A stretch of 64,000 bases of DNA from Bettongia penicillata ogilbyi (taxonomy: Eukaryota > Chordata > Mammalia > Diprotodontia > Potoroidae), in assembly GCA_023548195.1 (NCBI GenBank), contig JAJHZJ010000061.1, positions 5,414,297 to 5,478,296 of the forward strand, in the 5' to 3' direction. The notes below the pieces were generated by a model. That model ran no database searches. It saw nothing but the letters and a program-made list of their open reading frames with translations, and was not told the DNA's origin. The position numbers were made by a program, and so were the translations under genes. This document shows positions 33,780 through 43,064 of this stretch, piece by piece (positions within the stretch are counted from its first letter, which is position 1; each line of letters starts with the position of its first letter).

Positions 33780-33995
33780 GAGAAGAGACAATATGGTATA
33801 GTAGAAAGTCCACTGGACTTGGAGTTAGGGAGACCCTTACTGGTTATATGACCCTGAGTAAGTCCCTTAACTTCTCAGAGGCTAGGTTTCCTCATCTGTA
33901 AAATAGGGCTACAGTACCTACTTTATAGGTTTGTTGCTAGGCTCAAATGGTAGAATGTATTCAAAGTGCCATATAAATGTCAGCTATCATTAATA
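33780..33995 (+). mobile_element. MIR SINE
   Basis: 'gtatagtagaaagtccactg', 'gacttggagttagggagacc', 'atgaccctgagtaagtccct', 'tttcctcatctgtaaaatag' and 'gtgccatataaatgtcagct'. Confidence 0.85.
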
Positions 33996-34314
33996 CTGAA
34001 GGTTTGTTCATTTACCGCCCTCAGCATTCTGCAGGTAAATTATTTCAGATCTTCTGGTTTCTCCTCAACAAAATGCAAATATGATTTTTAAGACCTGGAA
34101 AAACTTACTTGAGTTAAAAATTAATTCCAGAAGAGCATTTCAGAATTCCAGAACTCACTGAGGCTTAACAGGCTGGCTGCATACATAGACTGAGGGATCT
34201 GTTTATTCAGAGGCCTGTTCCAGTCAACTGACCACCATACACTGGGAGCCTTCCCCAGACATAACTTCAGGGCAATGTTTGCTAGACTCCTTGTACATTT
34301 TTCTTCATTCCATT

Positions 34315-34520
34315 AGCATTATGGTGTAATGGAAAGAACTGATTCCCAGCTCTACCACTTATGGATCTAAGATCCTAGGAAAATAATTTAATTGACAAAA
34401 GGCTCACTTTCCTCATCTGCAAAACATAGATAATAACACCGATTCCCCAGGGGGGTAATGAGGGTAATACTTTGCCAACCATAAAGTGTTAGAAAAGTAT
34501 CAGCTATTATTATTGAACTG
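34315..34520 (+). mobile_element. MIR SINE
   Basis: 'atggtgtaatggaaagaact', 'tcccagctctaccactta', 'ctcatctgcaaaacatagat' and 'aagtatcagctattattatt'. Confidence 0.75.
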
Positions 34521-34989
34521 TAGACGCAAGTTTGTAACTTTGGAGAAATGTTGTCCCTCCCTTCCAAGTCATAGATGATGGAGTTTGGCCCACCCCACAC
34601 CAATTGACTCTTCTTTATTTTCCTACTACCTTCTTCAAGAAGCAACCCTAGCACAATTTGTTTATATAAGCCCAAATGCCCAAGAGGAAAAAGAGGGGCA
34701 GATAGGAAAATGGAAAGAGAGAAGGTATGCCTCTTTTGACTCCTCAGAAAGGAATGTCAATTTAGGTCACAGAGATTCAACTCAGAACTGGGGAAGGGGA
34801 AAAAAATAAACAGAATGGATTCACTGCAAACTAATTCCCCACAATGGAGACAGAAAATGGAGTATAGTGTGCGATGAACAGCAAGGAGACCTATATGTCT
34901 GGATTACAAAGTATGTGGTAGAGAATAAAGTATAAAACTGGAAAGGCAGGGAGGGGCCAGGTTATAAGGTACTTGAAAAAAAGGTTTGA

Positions 34990-35068
34990 GTTGGTTTTTT
35001 CGTATTTGAATCCCCAGAACCTAGCACAGTGCATAACAGGCATATCAATAAAAGCTAGTTGATTGATT
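34990..35068 (+). mobile_element. L2 LINE 3' terminus
   Basis: 'gaatccccagaacctagcac', 'agtgcataacaggcatatca' and 'aaagctagttgattgattca'. Confidence 0.8.
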
Positions 35069-35074
35069 CACTGG

Positions 35075-35155
35075 TTAAATAAGTATCAGAGGTAGGATTT
35101 GAACCCAGGCTGAGCTGGTTCCAACACACTTCCTACTAGGCCACCATGGCAAGGA
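35075..35155 (-). mobile_element. MIR SINE fragment (reverse)
   Basis: 'aagtatcagaggtaggattt', 'gaacccaggctgagctggtt', then 'cctactaggccaccatgg'. Confidence 0.6.
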
Positions 35156-35869
35156 ATATATGTTAAATTCAACCTCTGAGAGAAAACTAGGCCATCTTTC
35201 TTCATGGATCTGTATTATCTTAGTATTTCAAATCCCTCTCTACTTTGCAAGTTCCTTCCTCTTTCTGGATCTCAGTGTCTAATGGACTAGGTTATTTCTA
35301 ATACGCTTTCTAGCTCTAGCATTCTGTGATTCTCTAGATTCTTTTAAAGTTTCTCTTCTTTGATTTCATGTGCCTTTCTAAGATTATACAGTGTAAAACA
35401 GATGCTAGTCTACATGAATTTGTTCATTGGGAATTCCATGCACCAGTAAAATCCTAATTCACATTTAAATAGTATCTCAGCTCCTTGAAAGCACACTTGA
35501 GTCATTTTTTTTCTATTCCCCTTTAACACCATGTATGCAGTGGGTATTATTAGCTCTAGGCAACTTACTGATTATAATTCCAATACCTGGCTTTTCCATT
35601 TCATCCTAACCTCTGGTTCATTTTCTGGATTTGGTTCTCTCCCACTCAGGAGCCTCTCAAGATTTAGATAATATTTCCTTATGATAAATAACTTAGAGGA
35701 TAATTGGATATCTATGAAACTAAGTAAAATAAGTCTGATCTCCATTTCAATTTTCCCTGTTCCATCAAGTAGCAGGGGAAAAAATTAAGACATCAAGACC
35801 AAAAAAAAAGCATTCTCTTTTATCTGTCATTCTTATAAAAAGCACTTTTTAAAAATTAATCATACAAGC

Positions 35870-36495
35870 TGGTGTTAGAAACACAATGCAATCTACATTA
35901 TATGATAATATTTATAGTAGCTCTTTTTTGTAGTGGGAAAGAATTGGAAATTTAAGGGATAGCCATCAATTGGAGAATGACTGAACAAATTGTGGTATAT
36001 GACTATGATGGAAAACTATTGTTCTATAAGAAACGAGGAGCAGGATGGTCTCAAAAAGCCTGGAAAGACTTACATCAACTGATGCAAAGTGAAGTGAGCA
36101 GAACCAGGAGATCATTGAACACAGTAATAACAGTATTGTAAAGGTGATCAGCTGTGAAAGATTTAGCTACTCTGATCAAGACAATGATCCAAAACAATTC
36201 CAAAGAACCCATGATAAAAAAAATGCTATCTACCTTCAGAGAGAGAATTAATGAACTCTGAATGCAGATTGAAGCATACTATTTTTACTTTATTTTTTTT
36301 TCCCTTTTGGGGGGGTAGGGAAGTTTGTGTTTTCTTTCATAACATGACTAATATGGAAACATGTTTTGCGTGACTACACACATATAACCATAGCAAATTG
36401 CTTCCCTAAATTCTGGGGAGGTAGGGGTGGAGAATTTGAAGCTCAATTTTTTTTTAAAAGAACATTAAAAGAATGTTTTACATATAATTGGAAAA
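35870..36495 (+). mobile_element. L1/HAL1 3' end
   Basis: 'gggaaagaattggaaattta', 'catcaattggagaatgactg', 'aattgtggtatatgactatg', 'gatgcaaagtgaagtgagca', 'actaatatggaaacatgttt' and a tail with 'acatataattgg' at 36480. Same 3' end type as 22150-22775. The tail runs directly into the (GGAA)n tract. Confidence 0.85.
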
Positions 36496-36499
36496 AATA

Positions 36500-36735
36500 T
36501 AGGAAGAAAAGAAGGAAGGGAGGAAGGAAGGAAGGAAGGAAGGAAGGAAGGAAGGAAGGAAGGAAGGAAGGAAGGAAGGAAGGAAGGAAGGAAGGAAGGA
36601 AGGAGGGAAGGAAAAAAGGAAAGAAGGAAGGAAGGAAGGAAAGAAGGAAGGAAGGAAGGAAGGAAGGAAGGAAGGAAGGAAGGAAGGAAGGAAGGAAGGA
36701 AGGAAGGAAGGAAGGAAGGAAGGAAGGAAGGAACA
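36500..36735. repeat. (GGAA)n microsatellite, about 55 units
   Basis: A run of roughly 230 bases, broken only by a few variants at 36602-36645 (gggaa, aaaa, aaag). The plus strand is entirely purine. It starts at the poly-A tail of an L1 3' end, from which it probably grew. Glu/Gly/Arg/Lys and Phe/Leu/Pro/Ser frames across it are artefacts. Confidence 0.97.
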
Positions 36736-36797
36736 TTTGCTTATCTTGGTGTTAGGTTTCTCTGAAGAGAAGGCCTGGTGTTTAATGATAATGAAAG

Positions 36798-36950
36798 GCA
36801 ATGTGATATAGTGGATAGAGTGCTAGCCTGGGAGTCAAGAAGACCTAAGTTCATGTCCAGTTTCTGAAACACATTGGCTATATGACCCTGGGTAAGTTAC
36901 CTAACTTCTCAATGCCCCAGGCAGCCTTCCAAAATTATAAATGCAGAATA
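36798..36950 (+). mobile_element. MIR SINE (5' two-thirds)
   Basis: 'gtgatatagtggatagagtg', 'ctagcctgggagtcaagaag' and 'tatatgaccctgggtaagtt'. Confidence 0.8.
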
Positions 36951-37189
36951 GATGGTGATTTCCACTGTTAAAGTGAGTTTCCTCACTGAAAGTGAAATCA
37001 CAAGGCCATTTGAAAACAAACAGAAACAATCATAGCAATTCACATTTAAATATCACCTCATAACAATTCTGCCTGCAACAATACTCTATTAAATATAGGG
37101 CATGATAACAGCCTGGGTAAAAATGAAGGAAATTATTATCAAGCATTAGGGTATGGGATTGTAAATGCAGCCTGCATTGTGTGAATAGA

Positions 37190-37285
37190 ACAGAAGCTCT
37201 TTGAGGTCAGGGACTTTTTTGTCTCTATTTTTTATCTCCAATGCCCCATATGGAGTAGGACTTAATAGACTTTTTGTGTGTGTGC
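37190..37285 (+). mobile_element. L2 LINE 3' end
   Basis: 'agaagctctttgaggtcagg', 'gacttttttgtctctatttt' and 'atctccaatgccccatatgg'. Confidence 0.75.
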
Positions 37286-37572
37286 ACTGAATTGCCTTGG
37301 TCAGTCTGATGTCATGTAGTAGGAAACATGATGTGAACTCCATATATGGCCTCAGACTGTGCGTAGTCCTTGGTTCGTGGTCAGAAAATGGGTAAGAAAG
37401 GATGCACTGAGATAGACACCATCCTTGTTCTATACCCTGAACAACTCTAAGGCTGATACTGGATATAACTCCTACTGTCTACAAGATCAGCTTTAGCTAC
37501 AAACAACCATTACTGGTTTTACTTCTGTCTGCTATACATCTCTACACAACTTTAACTAGGTTAAAACTTTGT

Positions 37573-37832
37573 GTGGGCAACTAGGTGGCACAATGGACAG
37601 AGCGTCAGGCCCAGAGTCAGGAACATTCATCTCCCTGAGTTCAAATATGGCCTCAGACACTTACCAGCTATGTGACTCTGGGCAAGTCACTTAATCCTGT
37701 TTACCTCAGTTTCCTCGTCTGTAAAATGAGCTGGAGAAGGAAATGGCAAACCACTCCAGGAACTTTGCCAAGAAAACCTCAAATGGGGTCATGAAGAGTC
37801 AGACATGACTGAAAAATGACCGAACAACAAGG
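37573..37832 (+). mobile_element. MAR1-type tRNA-RTE SINE, essentially full length
   Basis: From 'gggcaactaggtggcacaat' through 'gagttcaaatatggcctcag', 'gactctgggcaagtcactta' and 'tgagctggagaaggaaatgg', to 'gtcagacatgactgaaaaat' and 'gaccgaacaac'. It has few differences from the consensus I recall, plus a small insertion around 'acattcatctccc'. Confidence 0.9.
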
Positions 37833-37971
37833 TATTATATTACCAGGATTGGGTACCTAGGACACAGCATGGATTCATGTATCCATTTGATTTCCCGTTT
37901 CCACTCATTATGTAGTTGAGAGAAGAAACCTAAGAATAAGAGATAGAAAAGAACTTTTGAAGGGAGAAATA

Positions 37972-38100
37972 TTTAGTAAGAGCCTGGCACATTGATCTGT
38001 CATGTACAAGGCACTGTGTTCAGTTCTGAGGACACAAAACTAAATGATGCCCTGAACTAACAACTTGGTAGGAAAGATGGGATGTATACTGAAATGGCCA
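37972..38100 (-). mobile_element. L2 LINE 3' end (reverse)
   Basis: 'catgtacaaggcactgtgtt', 'cagttctgaggacacaaaac', then a degenerate 'ccctgaactaaca' block. Confidence 0.65.
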
Positions 38101-38204
38101 TGACGTAAATACATAGGAGAGGTCTGAAGATAGTGCTTTGGGAGATTACTTCCAGTCTGAGAGAATCACAGAAAGATTCAACTGATCCAATCCAATAAAC
38201 CTCT

Positions 38205-38420
38205 GATTGCTGTTGCTCAGGCATGTCCAACTCTTGGCGATCCCATGGACTCTATCATGCCAGTGCTATCTATGGGGTTTTCTTGGCAAAGATACTGAAG
38301 TGGTTTGGCATTTCCTTTCCAGTGAATTAAGGTAGGTAGAGGTTTAGAATCACACGATAGTGTCAGAGATCAGATTTAAACTCAGCTCTTCCTGACTGCA
38401 GGCCCACTGAGCCTTCTAAC
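38205..38420 (-). mobile_element. MAR1-type SINE (reverse)
   Basis: 'gttgctcaggcatgtccaac', 'atggggttttcttggcaaag' and 'tttggcatttcctttccagt'. Its tail side is especially close to the RTE/BovB 3' end layout. Confidence 0.75.
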
Positions 38421-38424
38421 TGCC

Positions 38425-38560
38425 TCAAACATTTGTTAAATGTCTACTATGTGCGAGGCACTGTGCTAAGCTCTGGGGATACAAAAAGAGACAATCCTTT
38501 CCCTCCAGAGGCTTATACTCTAATGGGGAGAGAAAACAAGGGCAGACTTTCAACAGGTGG
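38425..38560 (-). mobile_element. L2 LINE 3' end (reverse)
   Basis: 'catttgttaaatgtctacta', 'gcgaggcactgtgctaagct', 'ctggggatacaaaaagagac' and 'gaggcttatactctaatggg'. Confidence 0.85.
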
Positions 38561-38659
38561 CAATAGGTGGAGGGGAAAGCTTGTGTGAATTTGAGGTATA
38601 AGTTCAGTGTAAATACATTTATGGAGGTGGGAAAGGGTAAAGTCTGAGGATCATCCAGT

Positions 38660-38870
38660 GGGGTTGAAAGACCAGGGGCTGGGAGCTAAAAGAACTGGGT
38701 TTGAATCTTGGCTCTATCCTTACTATCTGTGTGACTTTGGGGAAATTTCCTAATCCTGCTGAGTCTCAGTTTACTATCTTTACGCTGGCTGTAAGTATAT
38801 GCTGTAAGTATAAACACTGTGGCTATAAATATAACACAGGGTTGTTATAAGGATTAATTGAGAAAATACT
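38660..38870 (+). mobile_element. MIR SINE with central insertion
   Basis: 'ccaggggctgggagctaaaa', 'gaactgggtttgaatcttgg' and 'gtgtgactttggggaaattt'. Then come 'gagtctcagttta' and a short tandem (ctgtaagtat)2 before 'gggttgttataaggattaat'. Confidence 0.7.
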
Positions 38871-38881
38871 GTTTTCTCCTT

Positions 38882-39033
38882 CAGGGGTGGGGAACCTGTG
38901 ATCTTGAGGTCATATATGACCCTCTAGGTCCTCAAGTGAAGTCCTTTGATGGAAACTGGATATAGTCAAAGGGCCACACTTGAGGACCTAGAGGGTCATA
39001 TGTGACCTCGAGGTCACAGTTTCCCCACTCCTA
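38882..39033. mobile_element. hAT-type palindromic MITE
   Basis: The left arm 'caggggtggggaacctgtga' is mirrored by a right arm ending 'tcacagtttccccactccta'. The inner blocks 'gaccctctaggtcctcaagt' and 'acttgaggacctagagggtc' are perfect reverse complements. It is 152 bases long and can fold into a nearly complete hairpin. The CAGGGGTGG-type end is typical of hAT-Charlie elements. I do not see a convincing 8-base target-site duplication. Confidence 0.8.
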
Positions 39034-39261
39034 CCTAGCTCCTGGCCTTCTCTTGAATCTCACTTTGCCAGGGTAATAAAATCACAAGACTCTAGAGAAG
39101 AAACGGATCTTATACATTATCTACTGCTCCAGGTTTCCTGTTACCCTGTGCTTCTCTTTCATTTATTTAGAAAAAACTCTCCTCTTTTCTTTTTTTCTCT
39201 TAAAAAAACCTTTATTATATTGAATGCTTCCCTGAAGGGAAAAGGGAAAGACAAGAGGAAG

Positions 39262-39500
39262 GGAATGAGAATTTATTAAGCACCTACTATGTGCCAGGCA
39301 CTGTTCTAAGTGCTTTACAAATGTTACCTCATTTGAGGTAAGTGCTATTATTACCTCCATTTTACATTTGAGGAAACTGAGGAAGACAGGAGAAGTTAAG
39401 TAACTTGCCAAGGCTCCCACAACTGGTAAATGTCTGAGGACAAATTTGAACTCACGTCTTTCTCACTCCAGACCCAAGGCCCCTATCCACTGCGACAAAA
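39262..39500 (-). mobile_element. MIR SINE (reverse)
   Basis: 'aatttattaagcacctacta', 'gtgccaggcactgttctaag', 'tgctttacaaatgttacctc', 'tttgaggaaactgaggaaga' and 'cccctatccactgcgac'. Confidence 0.85.
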
Positions 39501-39884
39501 TTTAAGCAATGTAAAAGCAAAATCATGTTTTGCAAAATAAATTAATTTTTAAAAAAAATCTTCCCAAAGCCTTACTCTTTAAAAAAAAAAAACGTTCCTA
39601 TTAAAATCCAGCAGCCATCCCTCTCAATAGTCATCTCTGTTTCCATTCTGGAAAGTAATTTCCTATTCCTAGAACACAAGATGAACAAATACTAGCACTG
39701 GTCTTACCTGCTAACAGCTGCTTATTTTTAATTGGTGCCTTGACTGTCTCTGAGACCTGTTAAGTTGCAAAGTGTTTGTTTTGTTAAATGTGTTCTACAA
39801 CAGATTTACTTTTCTGAATTTTTTTTAATTAGCTTAGACTCTAAGCAAAATTAGATAACATTCCCCAAGCAGCATTGTAAAATG

Positions 39885-40060
39885 AAAAAATCTGAACCGT
39901 TTCTGACACTTAGTTGCTGTAATGACCTTGACCTATGACCTTCAAGCCTCTAGGAATTCCTCTATAAAATGAGATAATAATATTTGAACTGCCTATCTCT
40001 TGGGTCAGTATGAGGAAAGTGTTTTGCAAACCTTTAAGCATGTTATCAGTGCAAGTTATT
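39885..40060 (+). mobile_element. MIR SINE, diverged
   Basis: 'ctgacacttagttgctgtaa', 'cctctataaaatgagataat' and 'agtgttttgcaaacctttaa'. Confidence 0.6.
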
Positions 40061-40071
40061 CTGAATTATAC

Positions 40072-40112
40072 AGGGCATCCCAAGAGTCTTAGTGCAGCTT
40101 TAAGCTACTGGG
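40072..40112. mobile_element. Mariner-like MITE half-copy
   Basis: 'cagggcatcccaagagtctt' followed by 'agtgcagctttaagctact' matches the left arm of the 30237 element. Confidence 0.6.
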
Positions 40113-40119
40113 ATAGTGT

Positions 40120-40225
40120 GACATTACAGAGCGAAGAAGCGGCCTTGGAGTCAGGACTTTCTTGGTTTAAGATCTGCCTCTGACATATACTGGTTGTGTA
40201 ATCATGGGCCAGCCGCCCAGGCAAT
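40120..40225 (+). mobile_element. MIR SINE 5' fragment
   Basis: 'gcggccttggagtcaggact', 'gatctgcctctgacatatac' and 'gtgtaatcatgggccag'. Confidence 0.5.
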
Positions 40226-40261
40226 TCTGTGTGACTAAAAATTAGCTGCAATTTTTTCCCC

Positions 40262-40545
40262 ATGAGGAGAGTCCCCTATATCAATGTAATCAAAGGAAGA
40301 GCAGAAAGGAAAGGGGATAGAGGAGGGGAAGAAGGGGAGGAAGGAGAAAAAGGGAAGGAGGAGGAAGAGGAAGAGAAGGAAGAAAAGGAAGAGGAGGAGG
40401 AGGAGGAGGAGGAGGAGGAGAAGAAGAAGAAGAAGAAGAAGAAGAAGAAGAAGAAGAAGAAGAAGAAGAAGAAGAAGAAGAAGAAGAAGAAGAAGAAGAA
40501 GAAGAAGGAGAAGGAGAAGAAGAGGAGGAGGAGGAGGAGAGCACC
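40262..40545. repeat. Purine tract with (GGA)n and long pure (GAA)n
   Basis: From about 40298 the plus strand is nearly all purine. It contains about ten GGA units (40391-40420), followed by about 28 uninterrupted AAG/GAA units (40421-40506) and then GGAGAA and GGA variants. Long GAA runs are known to form triplex DNA. Glu/Lys and Ser/Pro frames here are artefacts. Confidence 0.97.
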
Positions 40546-40559
40546 CAGTTGCTAGGTAT

Positions 40560-41935
40560 TGTAGTGGGGTTCTTCTTCAGGTAACTGAACCTAGATGTTC
40601 ACTGAAAACCCCTTCCAGTATGAAACTCTGTGACTGTGCTTTACCACTCTGATTTAAGATTGTTTCTAAAAGGGTAGTCTCAGTTTAGTTTCCTTCATTT
40701 CCAGGAAGATAAACATTTGCTCTCCAAAAGAATTCCAGCTACTTAATTGTTATTCATGGATCATTTCTTGGCTGTCCCATCCTGTACATATGCGCTTACT
40801 TCTCCGGTCACATTTAGAAGTAAATTAGCTCCAGTCATGGTAGCTCAGCAGAAAACCAGGATGACGCTGCAGAAGATAAAAGTCTACTCAATATGGAGGC
40901 GACGCTGTAATCCATTCCCACCTCTACTGTAGTTAGGTTGTCACTGCAGCTTTGGCACACCAGGCGGTCCATCTCAGGTAGCATGCCTGACTCCTCTATC
41001 ACCAAATAGACACCAAGACTCCACTGACTTTGGCCTTGACCATTAAAGCTAGGGAGTTGTTATACGCTATACCACTCCTCTTCCACACCTACCACAAGTC
41101 AAAAATGCCAAACTATCCTGAATTTCTACTCCTGAAAAAGGTGTAAAATAGATCTGGAGACAGGAAAAGGCTATATGCTTTCTGCAAACTAGACCAGAGC
41201 AAGGGTCTCTCTCTAGCACCTATGTGAATGATATGAGTAGAAATACAAAGAACTTTAGTGATAGTAATTTGGGCAGAATCACTCATGTCTACAGGGAGAA
41301 GACTCACATTGCTGCCTGCTCAGGCACAACTCACTATACTATAAGGGAAATACTTTAATGTCACAGTTAATTTCCTTAGACAGCAAAACTTATTTAATAG
41401 CTTTCAGAACCCAGATCTAATGACAGTGTCCTGTACTTTTATTAGGTTGATAAACACTATGTGCTGTTCCAAATAACAGTTCCCCAGTCATCATCACTTG
41501 TCTCCACCATTATCATCATTACCTGACCTTTATCAAGCACAAATCACATTCAAGCTAAGTAGATCTAGCAGCATAGTAACACAACATGACGTATGATGTT
41601 TGACATCTTTGACATGAAATCCTCCTTCTTATTGTTTTCTATAACTTATCTTTAGGAGATATTTATTTTCATCTGCCAGTGCTGATTTCATTCTGTCACT
41701 TCTCACCACTCAAATGCTCTTCTGTTGTTTTCCTACCTTTGCAGGGATTCATAATTGCTTTCTATTTAATATCTATCATGAATTTAATTAAAGTTCTATT
41801 AGTGTCTGCTTCCCTCCTCCAGATCATTAATGAAGCAGTTCAACAAAATGCAATATAAGTCCCTCCAGCAACCCAGTAGGTGTCGGCATCAATCAAGTCG
41901 ACTGGTTTACAGACTTGATGGCCTAATCCAAATCT
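40560..41935. other. Unassigned, mostly unique sequence
   Basis: About 1.4 kb in which I recognise only a weak L2- or MIR-like scrap near 41500-41560. Frames are short. Nothing coding is supported. Confidence 0.35.
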
Positions 41936-42008
41936 TTTCAGATTAACTTTTCAAGGTTGATTTCCTGGGAAACTATGGCAAATACTGTAGAAAGGTGGAT
42001 AGAAACAC

Positions 42009-42163
42009 ACATACACACACATACATATTTACATATACATAAATATTCAATATACAGATGCATATATACGCAAACATATGTATGTGTATATATATATACA
42101 TACACACATTCGCATATGTATATATACACATATATGTATATTGTGTGTGTGTGTGAGTGTGTA
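42009..42163. repeat. Compound (CA)n/(TA)n/(TG)n microsatellite
   Basis: acac, catac, tatata and tgtgtg runs follow each other, so the tract can partly fold back on itself. Tyr/Ile/Thr/His frames in several phases are artefacts. Confidence 0.9.
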
Positions 42164-42614
42164 TTCTGTAATGATGAGGTACCTTAGCCAAATACTGCGG
42201 CTAAAGTTAGTCCTATCTGCAGAAAAAATAGCCTACTCCATTGGTATGTTACATTCCCCTCCCAATACTCCACAGTGCCTCTCGCCCATTAATAAGCCAG
42301 AATTTGACCGTGATCATTCATCTTTTTTCCATACTAAGCAATCCCTCTCCAACTTTTCTCCTTTCAAGTGCAAATGCCCTGAGAACTTGTTAAGGCCCTA
42401 ATACCTTAGTGTGAGTGAATTTCTCAAATGCTCCAATATGTGTGTGCTCTCATTGCTCTCTAATGAACAATGCAACCCATCCATGCCTGCCCATCCTGGG
42501 TGACTCTTGTCCATGTCTTCTAATAAATTCACCAGAGAGAATCTATCCAACATGCTAAAAGCCTTCTTCCCTTTCTCCTGACATTGGAAAAATAAGAGTT
42601 GTTGGTGTTTTCAT

Positions 42615-42895
42615 TCATTCGTTTTCGAGTTGTATCTGACTCTTCATGATCCCATTTGGGGTTTTCTTGGCAAAGATTCTGGAATGGTTTGCCATTTTCT
42701 TCTTCAGCTCATTTTACAGATAAGGAAACTGAGGCAAACAGGGTTAAGTTAAACTGAGACAAACTTAACAGGGTTAAGTTTGCCAAGGGTCACACAGCTT
42801 GTAATTATCCAAGACCTGATTTGAAGTCAAAAAAATGAGTCTTCCAGATTTCAGGCCTGGCACCTTTTCCACTGAGCCACTTAGGGAAGCGCTCA
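42615..42895 (-). mobile_element. MAR1-type SINE (reverse) with internal duplication
   Basis: 'tgtatctgactcttcatgat', 'cccatttggggttttcttgg' and 'ggtcacacagcttgtaatta'. At 42728-42780 the segment 'aaactgaggcaaacagggtt' is followed by a second, altered copy containing 'aacttaacagggttaagtt', a local duplication of about 29 bases absent from the other copies. Confidence 0.85.
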
Positions 42896-43064
42896 ATCTA
42901 CTTATCATCCCTCATTTTTGTCACATAACCATTTCATCTTTTCTTCCTATCTTTTGTGACATCTTTTATTGCTATCCTTCTTAGAGGTAATTGGTAATAT
43001 GTTCCGTCTACTCAATGCTCTCCATTGTCCTCTATTTAATACTAATTTTTAATTCTTCTGAGAG

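Noticed and set aside
36366..36801. Long Glu/Gly/Arg/Lys and Phe/Leu/Pro/Ser frames on both strands
   Set aside because: They are translations of the (GGAA)n repeat, open in several frames because the unit contains no stop.
40262..40555. Acidic-basic and poly-Ser/Pro frames
   Set aside because: They are translations of the GAA/GGA purine tract.
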